This document shows positions 1 through 10,700 of a stretch of 64,000 bases of DNA, one piece after another. The translations under genes were made by a program, and so were the position numbers. The DNA comes from Miscanthus floridulus (Eukaryota > Streptophyta > Magnoliopsida > Poales > Poaceae). The stretch lies in the NCBI RefSeq assembly GCF_019320115.1, contig NC_089594.1, positions 21,102,055 through 21,166,054 on the forward strand, in the 5' to 3' direction. Every line of letters starts with the position of its first letter. Position 1 is the first letter of the stretch. The notes beneath the pieces were generated by a model. That model saw only the letters and a program-made list of their open reading frames with translations, did not search any database and was not told the DNA's origin.

Positions 1-972
1 CAAACCACTCCAATATTGATGGCAAAGTTGAACCAAGGCAGTGGCTCAGAGTTTATTCTCAATCCATTGAATTGGCAGGGGGAGATGACGACATCAAAGC
101 TTTATTTTTCCAATGGCACTCGAAGCAATGCCACTCCAATGGTTTGACAAACTGAAGCCAAGATCAATTAGATATTTGGAAGATTTGCAAGCAGCATTCT
201 GCAACAACTTTGTAGGAATAATCACTCATCCAATGACGACAGCCGAGTTGAAAGGAGTAAAGCAAAGAAGGGGGGAGAGCCTAAGAGATTATTATAGAAG
301 ATTTGGGGAATTCAGAGCACAAGTCCATGACAGTACTAATAGAGAAGTAATTGAAGCTTTTGCAGAAGGAATTTTCGCAAATTGGCAATTCAAAGATTAC
401 TACAGTGAGAACCCAAGGACAAATGAAGACTTCAAAAGACAGTAGAAAAGTTAATCTCATCAGAAGAAATAACCCGGCACAGGTTTGCTAGAGACAACTC
501 GGAAAACAGAGGAAGGCCTAATTATAGGAAACAAGATAAAAGGCCAAGGCAAGACAATATGGTGGCAACAACGGATACCAAGAGAAGATACAACAACAAC
601 AACAACAACTACAATGGCAACTACAACAATAGCAACGGTCATAGCAATTACCGCAACAACGACTATCGGGGAAGAAGGCCCAAAATTTGAGAATTTGCCA
701 TGCCACATACATCCAGGCTCCGGGCATAAGATAGTTGATTGCTTTACCTTCCAACAACAATTTGCAAAAAAAAGAAAATGGGCGCCAAAACAACACGGAA
801 AGAAAACAAGATGAGCCAAAGAAGAAAGAGAAGAAGGCGGAAGGAGATTATCAAGAACCCCAACGGCAACTAGCAGTCATTTTCTTAGGAGTACCCAATG
901 CAAGAAGCAAACAACAAGAGAAATTAGCACACAGAGCAATCATGGCAGCAGAACCCGCCACTCATAGATACT
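1..972 (+). pseudogene. Ty3/gypsy gag fragment (degenerate)
   Basis: This is the capsid part of a retrotransposon Gag protein, which packages element RNA in cytoplasmic particles. The readable stretch at 113-445 has the Retrotrans_gag pattern, with LQWFDKL followed by RGESLRDYYRRFGEFR and an acidic EAF segment. The same protein continues upstream in another frame (about 3-110, ending DDDIKALFF) and downstream after a frame change near 440 (EKLISSEEITRHRFARDN). At least two frameshifts are therefore present. An Asn-rich linker (about 585-650) leads to a C-H-GH-DC zinc-binding-like motif near 700-750. The copy starts before the window and runs into the N gap, so its family cannot be fixed beyond Ty3/gypsy-like. 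The antisense open frames here are composition shadows. Confidence 0.75.
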
Positions 973-1072
973 NNNNNNNNNNNNNNNNNNNNNNNNNNNN
1001 NNNNNNNNNNNNNNNNNNNNNNNNNNNNNNNNNNNNNNNNNNNNNNNNNNNNNNNNNNNNNNNNNNNNNNNN
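973..1072. other. Assembly gap (100 Ns)
   Basis: There are exactly 100 undetermined bases, the usual placeholder for a gap of unknown length. The gag remnant on its left reads on the plus strand, while the gag-like sequence on its right reads on the minus strand. The two flanks need not be neighbours in the chromosome. Confidence 0.99.
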
Positions 1073-2219
1073 AACTGATCCTTCATAATTTCTGCTATCT
1101 TATCGACCCAAAAAGCATCAGCCTCCTGCTGACGAACTGGCTGAATTTCTACAAGAGGTGCCTGCTGATATCCCTCCACATATCTTTGTGGCCCACGATC
1201 TCCAGCAATCGGCATATTTGCCGTTACTTGTGGTCCATTAACCTGTTGGAAAGGATTCATCGGCTGAGCTACCGATGCTTGATTCTAGAAACCAGCTTGC
1301 ATATGACCTTGTTGAATCCCTGCAACCTGCTGATTTTGCTGAACTGTATGTTGAACAGATAACTGTCCTGACCAACCATTATTAGAACTCATCGTACAAA
1401 ACTTACCGATGGCTGGTAATTTGCTGACATTGTTGGATAATTATAACCAGCTTGAGGCATGAACTGAACCCCAGTTTGACTCATAGCAGGGGCTTTCTAC
1501 TACTGCATCGGCAGTAAGCTTGCCGATGGACTTGAATTGGGTGTTTGAACCAAAGGCATCTGGAAACCTCCTGGAGTTGGTTGCACAGTAGTTGCTGTGG
1601 CATATTGAGGCACTTGAGCTATCGGCGAAACAGCCGATGGTATAGGAGCTTTTCCTACTGCATCAAACACTTGAGGTAACCCAGGATTGAAAGCAGATGA
1701 CTCCGGAGGCATACCATATCCCCACCAATTAGCAGGAATCTGGCTATTCTGAGACACATGGCCTGACATAGCTGATGCCGATAGATCTGTATTAAGCTGA
1801 ACTCGTCCTCCTAGTAGTACCGGATCTGATCGTATCGGTGTAGATTGAATATTAGGTAAACCTACCGATACTGGAGGAGAAGTAACTTCTGTACCCACAA
1901 CGGCCAAGGGAGCCGATGGAGTATTGACAGATGCCGGCTCTAGTTGGTGATAGGCAGGCCCAACGTAATGCGGTGACACTTGTCCTTCTTTGAGAGTTCG
2001 AACCACAGCATTATGAACAGTATTGGACAGCACATTGGAATGATTAATCAAAGCATGATTTACTGCAGAATTAACCATCTCTTGAAGTTTACCAGGATTG
2101 GAGTCAAAGGTAACCTGCCGAGGCAACGGCAAATTTTGCTTCTGGATGACTTGTCCACTCTTGTTCAGGCTAAACGATTTCAGACAAAGCTGCATGTATT
2201 CTTCTACAGCCTTTTCCAT
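1073..2219 (-). pseudogene. Ty3/gypsy gag N-terminal region
   Basis: This is the start of a gag polyprotein read from 2219 toward the gap. The first 239 codons (2219-1500) are open and rich in Pro, Gln, Ser and Asn, with a helical segment near residues 40-70 (LQEMVNSAVNHALINHS). After a stop, the same kind of low-complexity protein resumes at about 1260 and ends in WVDKIAEIMKDQ at the gap. The long disordered head before the capsid domain is seen in some grass Ty3/gypsy elements. It lies just downstream of a primer-binding-like site and an LTR in the same orientation, which supports the gag assignment. No enzymatic domain is present on this side of the gap. Confidence 0.65.
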
Positions 2220-2315
2220 AGTCTGCCTCTACTCTTCCTTAAGATCTTCTTCTGATACCGCGATAATGTTCCCTGAATCGATCTCGGGATTGAACATATT
2301 GATCGGATTGATTTG

Positions 2316-2334
2316 TCTCACCGAGCGTGCCAAA
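2316..2334 (-). other. Probable primer-binding site
   Basis: Immediately downstream (minus sense) of the LTR end lies TTTGGCACGCTCGGTGAGAC. It closely resembles the TTGGCACGCCCGGTGGGAC-type primer sites seen behind grass Ty3/gypsy LTRs. Reverse transcription would be primed here. The exact tRNA is not determined. Confidence 0.55.
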
Positions 2335-2339
2335 AGATG

Positions 2340-3104
2340 TGTTGATGCAAAAGTGGATCTGCAAACACAAAGGGCTAATACCCGAATCGATATCCAAAGC
2401 GTGCCAGTCGATTTGACCTGTTAATCGACAAGGATGAAGATACGAGCACTTTGGTCCTGACAACAGCGATACGCCCGAAAGTCACGGCCAAGAGGTACTC
2501 ACGCGGAACTCGAGAATCGCCGAAGGTCGCACTGAAGCAATGCAACTCGCCGAATCAATGAGAACTCGTAAAAAGGAAAAATATGCAAATTGACGAAGTC
2601 GCCGAAAAGTAAGTAGATGCAAATAGGAGTAAAAATTGGTTTTGATATTGATTGATTCTCTATTACATTGCCCCTCAATCTATATTTATACCCTGATCTA
2701 AAGAGACAACCAAATACAACTAGGACACCAAGTCCATATCTAAGGAAACACGTGACTCTTTACATGAATCATACTCTAACAAATATAGAAAAGGAAATCA
2801 ACTCCTATCTATTTCCCTGTCCGCCTCAATTACGATGGAAATCTCACCGACCTCCTTTCCATCGGCATACTTCCTGTTTCATTGGCAATAGTCTTCAAGC
2901 CTTCCTTCATCGGCATCGACAATAACATCTCCAACCTTATCGGCAACGCCCGAGTCTAAATCAACTTTTCCATCGATCACCACCATTCATCGGCAACCAT
3001 CTTTACAAGCTGATTTTCATCGGCTGTCAGCGTATACAGTAACTTTCCTCCTGCCGATTAGCCCACTCTGATCATTTTGACACGTGCAAAAAACGGTGTC
3101 AACA
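2340..3104 (-). repeat. LTR of a minus-strand Ty3/gypsy element (5' LTR)
   Basis: Read on the minus strand, the LTR begins TGTTGACACCG at 3104 and ends TCAACA at 2340, so the ends form the short inverted repeat TGTTGA/TCAACA. It is 765 bp long. A TATA-like TATAAATATAG lies near 2685-2695 in the correct sense, followed by the putative transcribed R-U5 part, and a primer-binding-like site follows directly. It is rich in ATCGGC/GCCGAT motifs, as is the adjacent gag head. The downstream partner LTR is not in the window. Confidence 0.75.
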
Positions 3105-3381
3105 ACTAGATAACCGTATTAACCATGAGATCACCCCTCTTAATAGTACGGATATCTATCCTAAACCCAATCACACACTCTATTGCATCTTGATTGGCAA
3201 AAATAAAATCCCTATCAATACCTTTGCCTTGATCTCCATGGGATTTTTGTTTTTCTCTTTCTTCTTTTTCAAGTTGAAGCATTTGATCCATCTTTTGGCC
3301 ACCTCCATCTCCATGAGTGCCATCATCTAGCTCCACACCTTGAAGTGTACCAACCTATCTCAGTTTCAGCTAGAGCCAAAT
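3105..3381. other. Unassigned sequence between two LTRs
   Basis: A 76-codon minus-strand open frame (3336-3106) encodes a charged Glu/Lys/Gln-rich segment with no domain I recognise. It may be internal sequence of the element whose LTR follows, but nothing proves this. Confidence 0.3.
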
Positions 3382-3917
3382 GTTAGTACACTTAGGTTTT
3401 ATCAATTATCCAAAATTAAACTAGGGCTTTCAGTTGGGCTAGGCGTGGTGCCTATTAGCGCGTGAACCACCAAGTGAACCGGCCGTCACGACGAGGACGT
3501 AGCTTGCTGGCAAGCAAGTGAACCTCAGGATAAATCTTGGTGTCATCTTTGGTATTCATTGTGATTGATTTATCTCTTGCCAGCTCGGTATCACGCTCTA
3601 CCTCTCTTGTATTTATATTTATATATATCTTGTGTAGAGGTAGCCTATCTTGTTAGTGTGTAGCTCTCGTGTGTAGCCTAGAAGTAACTAGTTGTATTTA
3701 TTGTGCTAGCTAGTTCACTAGATAGTTAAGTAGTGACTTAGCCCCTTTGATTGATTTAGAGACTATAGTGACTAGCATTTTGATAGGTGGCTTGCATCTT
3801 TTGTAGTGCTAGAGCAAAACACAATTATAGCCATTTAGTTGTCTAACTCTTTGCTTGTGTTTTGTAGAAATTTTTATTAGGCTATTCATCCCCTCTAGTC
3901 ATTTAGAACCTTTCAGG
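3382..3917 (+). repeat. Copia-like LTR (solo or internal-deleted)
   Basis: The segment begins TGTTAGTACACTTAGG and ends GAACCTTTCA. The closing part, with 'ttattaggctattcatcccctctag', resembles the 3' end of grass SIRE/Maximus-type copia LTRs. No TGGTATCAGAGC primer site follows, so it is either a solo LTR or a copy whose interior was deleted. The 5 bp on either side do not match, so no target-site duplication supports the boundaries. Confidence 0.45.
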
Positions 3918-4215
3918 GACGCCCCTCAAGTATAGTAGGGGGTGAGGGGTTCGGTGGCTGAGACCTGGGTGAACTGCTACAGAACCACTAGTTTTTCAGG
4001 CGTTTGCACCAGGACTACTCCACCGGACTTCAGATACCCTCAGGGCCTCTGTGACCTGTCGACAGCCTACCGTGGCCAGTTTCGGTGGGTTGCAGCTGGC
4101 TGCCTGGCTGCCCAGCGTGCGGCCATGAGCGGCTTCGGCCGGCCGGACGCCTCGCTTGGTGGTCGCATGCCTCTTACTCGTTGTTGGATTAGTTTCGGTA
4201 ACTCGCAGCCTCCCT

Positions 4216-4333
4216 GGTATTGATCGACATCGACTATAGCTATTGTGATGCTGTAATTAGGGAAAGAAAAGGAAGACGAGAGAGACGATAATATGTTTAT
4301 TCCAAGGTATTGATCGACATCGACTATAGCTAT
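4216..4333 (+). repeat. 28-bp direct repeat pair, 90 bp apart
   Basis: The same 28 bases (starting GGTATTGATCGACATCGA) occur at 4216-4243 and 4306-4333 with no mismatch. The 62 bp between them are unique and purine-rich. Confidence 0.85.
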
Positions 4334-4765
4334 ATAGATTTCATGTTGATAGATGCAACGTGGGCGCATGGAACAGATAAAAACAAAAAAAAACTATTAA
4401 CAAAGAATATTTTCAAGTAAGGAAAATCTAAATGTTATAGTAAAAAATCTAGCTACCTGTGTAGACCACTTAACTGATTTTTAAACCAGTCTACAGCTGT
4501 TTATACTATAGAAAAGGGTAAATTGGTAATAAAAATTATATCTGCTCTAAGCTGTCCTGGCTGTGAGATAATAACATGCTCTGCACAGAATCTATTTTGC
4601 AATGTGATAGTCCACATCTAGCTCTCACTTGGAAAACTTTGCAGCGTCCTATGTCTGATTGAACAACAGGACAAAAGGGAAGCAGCAAGCACAAACCAAG
4701 TATCTGAACTTCGCAGTGCTGAAAAATGGAGAAGTGCTATCGCGTGTATATAAGCTCCGAAGCTT
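4334..4765. other. Intergenic DNA downstream of the IQM gene
   Basis: The sequence is AT-rich, with a weak inverted repeat near 4455-4500 (tgtagacca / ccagtctaca). It lies 3' of the minus-strand IQM stop codon and should contain its 3' UTR. I see no further gene. Confidence 0.5.
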
Positions 4766-7700
4766 CTAACTTGGCTGGGCCAGGGATGCCTGCATTGGCG
4801 CGAGCAGCGATGTTGGTGAGGTTGCTATAGTGGGGGACAAGCATGAAGGTAGTCTCCTTGACGCGGATGGCGTTGATGCTCTTGGTGATAGATCCACCAT
4901 CTCCAAAGCCTGCATCCTGAGCTCCATTGGGTAGTCCTTGACACATCCAATTCTTGGACCAACCCCAGTGCTCCAGTTAAGGGACAGTCTGTGCCCAAGC
5001 TGATAGGACTTGAACTCACCCTTGGATTTCATCCTCTCAAGAATTGCCTTCTGTGGGACGTCGGTGGCTCTGGGGCTTTGCAGACCGCCTGATAAGGTTC
5101 TTTGGTATGTTGGCTTGGCTTGTTCTGCAGGAGCGTTCTCTGCTTCGTCACCTTCTGAGGTGTTTAGAGGGAGAACCACTTGTGGGAAATTTGGTTCTAT
5201 GATAGCAGAAGTGAAGTTCTCTGAGTCATTAGGCACTGGATCTTCATTGTAGTCTTCTTTGGTAGATGAGCGTACCTGACCCCAAAAATAAGTTCTATGA
5301 AACCATCTAACATTTGGTGGCAGAAGCATATTATGTTTTGGTTGTGAATGGTTAAGAGTGTACCTCCACGTCCTTGAGGTCAACTCCATTTTCTTCAAGG
5401 AAGTTCATGAAATTGCCGAGGTTCTCTGCGGTTGGTTTGTAGTGACCACTGTACGCCCAGATGGACTTTATCCAGAACAGATAAACATAGATTAGCAGAA
5501 TTCACCCAATGAAAAGGTATACTAACAAGATGTAATAAAAGTATAAAAATGGAATTACTATATGCCGATAGAAGGACATAACATAATCCTCGGTTTTGAG
5601 TTGACATTAACTTGCACAGTGGACAGTGGTTGAACCAAGATAAGTAGATAATCTGATGTGATAATCTGATGTGTACTAGACAGAAGTAAATTCAGGAACT
5701 ATATATTTTCCATTATAATACATGGAGTTTAATTTTCTGGTTTATATTCCATATTTGCCCTTCATAAATGGATTGCCAAAATGGTTATTCATGGGTAGTC
5801 CATGAAACAGGCAGGACGAAGCTGCACAAATGGATATGGTATGGAGACCAAGTCACACAGTGAATAATCAACTCTATCCTAGACACAAACATAACTTTTT
5901 GATCAAAGGTGCACGATTGAAGAATATAACAAGCATGAATACTAGGAAAGTAAAATACTGTGCTAAACAAAACTAACAATCCAACAGGCAGTGGTTGCTA
6001 AAGCAAAATACCTTGATAACTCCGTCCTCTGCAGTAAATCTTCCTGCAGCTATGGTTGTACCTCCTGCCAAAAAGCTGGAGTGCTGGAATACACCCCTCT
6101 CTTTCTGATGGATATGTAGAAATTGATTTAGCAGCACTGAAGTATCAAAATGTGACAAAGGTCCCTTCAGAGTAAAAAAGTTACCTTGCCAGCATAAAGT
6201 CTTTTTGCTGTGCTCATAACGAAAATCCATTTAGTCCCTTTAGGACCCCTGCTCGTATCGAGTGGTTCTCCAGACTGTTTATGAATAATCTTTCCCTCAT
6301 TAATGATGTATTCATAGTGCTCACGCTCTTGCTGCAAAACATCAAACAGATGTTAGAGCGCTGAAATGTGGTAGGTTTAGTAGCTTTGAACTGCTTTCTC
6401 ATATTCAAGGGCGAGCCTGCTTGCTGCATCATGAGAAATGACCCACCTCTGGCACTAGTCCCTCCCAGGAAATGAGCTTATTGTTAGTGATGCCTGGTGT
6501 TTAGCTCTAGTTCTAAATATGTAATTGTAATTCCCCACTGTAATTTTTCTGACAATCCATCCTTGAAACCTTGGTCAGTAGTAACTCTTTTTGAGCGGTA
6601 CTGTTTGGTACCCACTCCTATGCAATGAAAATCAGGTGGGGAAAGTATCCTGTCCCCTCCGTTGAACCGTAATAAAAATGAAGTTTGCTAAAATGAATCC
6701 ATTTTCCTGTTCTTAACTGTGATGTGGGGGCGCCAATATGAACGGCGCCCCAGGGCTAGGGATGTGGCCAGAAGGGCCAGAGCGGCATCCAAGGAGACCC
6801 CAGCTGTAATCAGTAGCAATTAAGTATTATGGGGAAGGGATTAGAGTAATGAGAGAATGATTAATGGGGAGAGAAACGAGGAGACCAGAGCTGGGCGCCT
6901 GTGGCTGGGCTGCTCTATATATAGACTGTGTAATCAGCTTATGAGAATTAATCAAGAAACAAGTTATCTCCTAATCTACCTTTGCTGCCCCTAATCCCAC
7001 CCCCTTCACCATAGGGCGTCCAGGGAAGAATCCCAACGCCAGTACCCAACCTACCTACGAACTCCGGAGTCAGGGACCTGCTGTCTTGGGCACCAGCGCC
7101 CTTGACATTAACTACCTATAACATTGCGGTGTCAATTGTATTTGTATCAATTGTCCGGATTCATGAGAAAAGAAAATAATAATGTGAATGATATCAGGCC
7201 AGGGCATGACTGGATCCCTGTACAAGTTTTAGATGAACAATAATTCTGATTTGAGGCTATGTCAAATTAAGTTCATAAATGCAGCAATTTGATAGACCAT
7301 GAGGAAAATTTCTACAGTAAAAGGTAGTGAGCATTTTTTTAGAGAAGATATTGATAGTTAATAACAAAACAAAAGCTTCGTGAAACTGGCACAATATTTT
7401 GTGGATGAAGTTAGTCAAATCATCGTTCATCCTTTCGCAGACATATTCAGCAAGGATATACATCACAAGTTCTTAATAAAGATAAACAGCCATGGTGGAA
7501 CGTGTCTTACCGGACCAAGATACCTTATGCATTGCTTTTTCAGCAAAGCTCTTGGACACTCTGGAAGGTTTATATCCTTTCCCTCTCCAACATCAAGCCT
7601 ACAAACGCAGAGCTCACTTAAATTGTCATGCAATCAAACTGATAATTGAAATTTCTATTATGAACAGGCATTCCAATTATAACTGAGATTTCTGGTATGA

Positions 7701-10700
7701 ATAGACATTTGAATATGTACTTATCTTTCAGATCTGTTATATAGGTTGCACTACCTCGTCTGAATTTACCTAAACAAGCTTGGCCTGCTCCTCCAAAGGA
7801 ACCACCGTCCACGTCGCCCGAAACTCCTCCCACCGTCGGATCTCACAACGGACGCTCCAGATCGCTCGAATCAGCTTCCATCAGGAGCGGCTTCTCGTGC
7901 TTCTCATCCTTCTTTCTAGCTTCTCCACTTCATCTTCGGCTTCACATCAGCCTGGCCTGCTCCTCCAAAGGAACCACCGTCCACGTCGCCCAAAACTCCT
8001 CCCACCGTCGGATCTCACAACGGACGCTCCAGATCGCTCGAATCAGCTTCCATCGGGAGCGGCTTCTCGTGCTTCTCATCCTTCTTTCTAGCTTCTCCAC
8101 TTCATCTTCGGCTTCACATCCGAATCCAGCCACATCAATATATATAGACATGGCTTCTGCTTCTCCTCCCAAATTCTCTTTCTCTCCCATCCTCTCTTTC
8201 TCTCCCGTCGATCTCTTCCTCTCCCTCGATGCGGACACGGCCCATGGCAGCGCGTGGCTGGGCGGCCACGGGAGCATGCGGCCAGGCGGTCATGGCCGCA
8301 CGGCAGCAGCCCTCCTCCTCCTTTACCTCTCTTCCCTAGCGAGCCGGCGGCGGGCGAGACAACGACGGCGACGGCGGCGGGCGCAGGGCGAGGGTGGGGC
8401 CCGGCACCCCCTCCCTCTTCCCCATCCTCTGTGCGGCCTCCTCGATGCCTCCTATTGCCTTGGCAGATGTGCTTCTATGCTCGACGAAACCCTAGGTAAG
8501 GATGGGCCAAACCCTAAATTCTCTGTCCTTCTTCCTCACCTTCTCCTTCCCTGACTTTGTTCAGTGATATGGCTGTAGATGTCGTCTTTTGTGTTTTTTA
8601 ACCAGCAATTTCGATTTGGGAAGTGCCCCATGAGCCATACATGGTCACGTCGATTTGGGATATTCAGCTAAATTTTCGTTACCAAATTAGGTCTTCAAAA
8701 ATGATGCTCTTGATATAATATATAAGAAGTGAATAATTCATGCTCTCATTGTTCCTTAGTTTGGTTTCATATTTTTACATATATATATATATATTTGTGA
8801 TTTGTTGTACGAAGTCTCATTGCTAAGAGAAGAGATAAGGGAGTTATTTGACTGATACATTATTAGTTGACGTTGATACATTATTATTTAACGTTTATAG
8901 TTTGCTACACGATGTGTCTTGGGTAAGAGAAGAGCTAAGGGAATTCTTTAACGTTCGTAGTTTAGTTGACACTAATAATTAACCTTTACAGTTTCAATTG
9001 CTACCAAGGAAAACAAAACAATATGTCTCTATAAGGTTGATTTCTAAACAAAAAAGCTAGGACTTATTCTTTGTTGTATTGTATGTAACTATTTAGGTTT
9101 GAAAATAGGTGATCCACACTCTTCGAAAATGAGATGGTTTACTCTACAAACAAAGCACTCCACCGGCCTTCATGTTTGCTAGCTTTCCCCATTTTTTCGT
9201 GTACACAATGTGGCTTCTAATTCTATCTGTCAAAATGTTCGCTGAAGTGAAGTAACCTATCCTTCCGGACTAGGCGTGCGAATATTTACACAGTGCTATG
9301 TGGCTGAAGTTAACTCTGCGAATATTTTGACACTTGCTACACGGGAGGCCTACGACGCGAGCTAGGTGAAGATACATTGTCTCTTTTTACCGTACAGATC
9401 CTCGCAGAAACACACATCCACGTCACCCTAAATGTTGTTTTCGGCTATGGGATCTTCGATTGGATGGGTGCGGTGTGCTGTGTTGTTCGGTGAATCCCTA
9501 GCAGCCATTTTTTGGTACCTGATTTGTTTAGATTGATTACCTGTTTTATGTAGGTTGGATTTGATTCGATTACTATTTCAACCTATTTTATTTAGGTTGG
9601 ATTCGTGATTCCTCCACTATTTGAGAGGTCTGTTTGTTTATTTAACAATTTAACTTATTGTGCCTATTTATTATTGTGAATGCACCTCACATGTAGATAA
9701 ATTGTGATGTGTCGTGTAGGCACAATATGAATCCTTTATGTGTAGGTATCTTTCTTACATCCCTCCTCCTTCTGTTGCTATTTGTTTTCTTTTCCTTATT
9801 CACAATGTTATTTCTGGTTATGTGTTACACAATTTTATTATTTCTACATATTTCTTTCAGATTTTAGCTAGGCTCATATTTCTTTTAGATTTCAGTTAGG
9901 CTCCTTGAAGAGATGTATTTTCCTTCCTTTGTTTTAAGTGTACGCTTCATCTAGCTCAGACTATAAGCTCTCCTTTACATTTTATCTACTCTGCTCAAAC
10001 AAGGTATATGTATATGTAGTGGTTCTTTGAATATATGGTACCATCTACAATTCTAAAATATCTGAGTCTAAGTACATTTCACACTATGAGAATGAGAAGC
10101 AATTTCAAGCCCAGGCAATTTCAATAATTACTGGTCCTATACACAAAACAAGATTCAACTCCAATCGATCAGCTATTTAGTCCACTGCATTTGCTTAAAA
10201 AACTTGGGACTCTTATCTATGATTGTCTCCATAACATAGCTTCTTATTATTGGACCACAAACATTATTTCTATAGTTCTTTTCGTACACAGCAGTTCGTT
10301 ATGTTAATGAAGGTCAATGTCGTCGTGTTCATATTTTCAGGTTCATCAAGTGCCTAGGCAGCACAGGTAAAAAATGTTCAGCACATATTTTCAGGTTCAT
10401 TCCTATCGTATTGTCTCAAATTGGTTAGTTCATGGTTTCATCTATGATTTGTATTTATTGTGGTGGGTTCAGGTTTGATTTCATACCTATTCAATATTAA
10501 GAATAGAGCTTTGCCGTTTGTACAGTTTTGCAGTGCACAGAGTTTTCCTCAGAGAGTCAAGATTCATAGTATTGGAGTGAGTTCGTAACAAATCTTTTTG
10601 TAGGATTGGCACTGCGGACAAAGTCGAAGGAACTACCTGTTGCCTTGCCACGCTTTGGTCTGGTATATTTTTCCCTACCTGCAAATACTATTAGAATTCA

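Noticed and set aside
460..819. Minus-strand Val/Ile-rich open frame over the Asn-rich gag linker
   Set aside because: It is the complement of AAC/ACA repeats encoding poly-Asn on the real strand.
7942..8277. Minus-strand open frame with a [16 protein letters not shown] segment in the duplicated Helitron cargo
   Set aside because: It looks somewhat protein-like, but I cannot name a family, and both strands are open because of composition. It is left as cargo of unknown nature.
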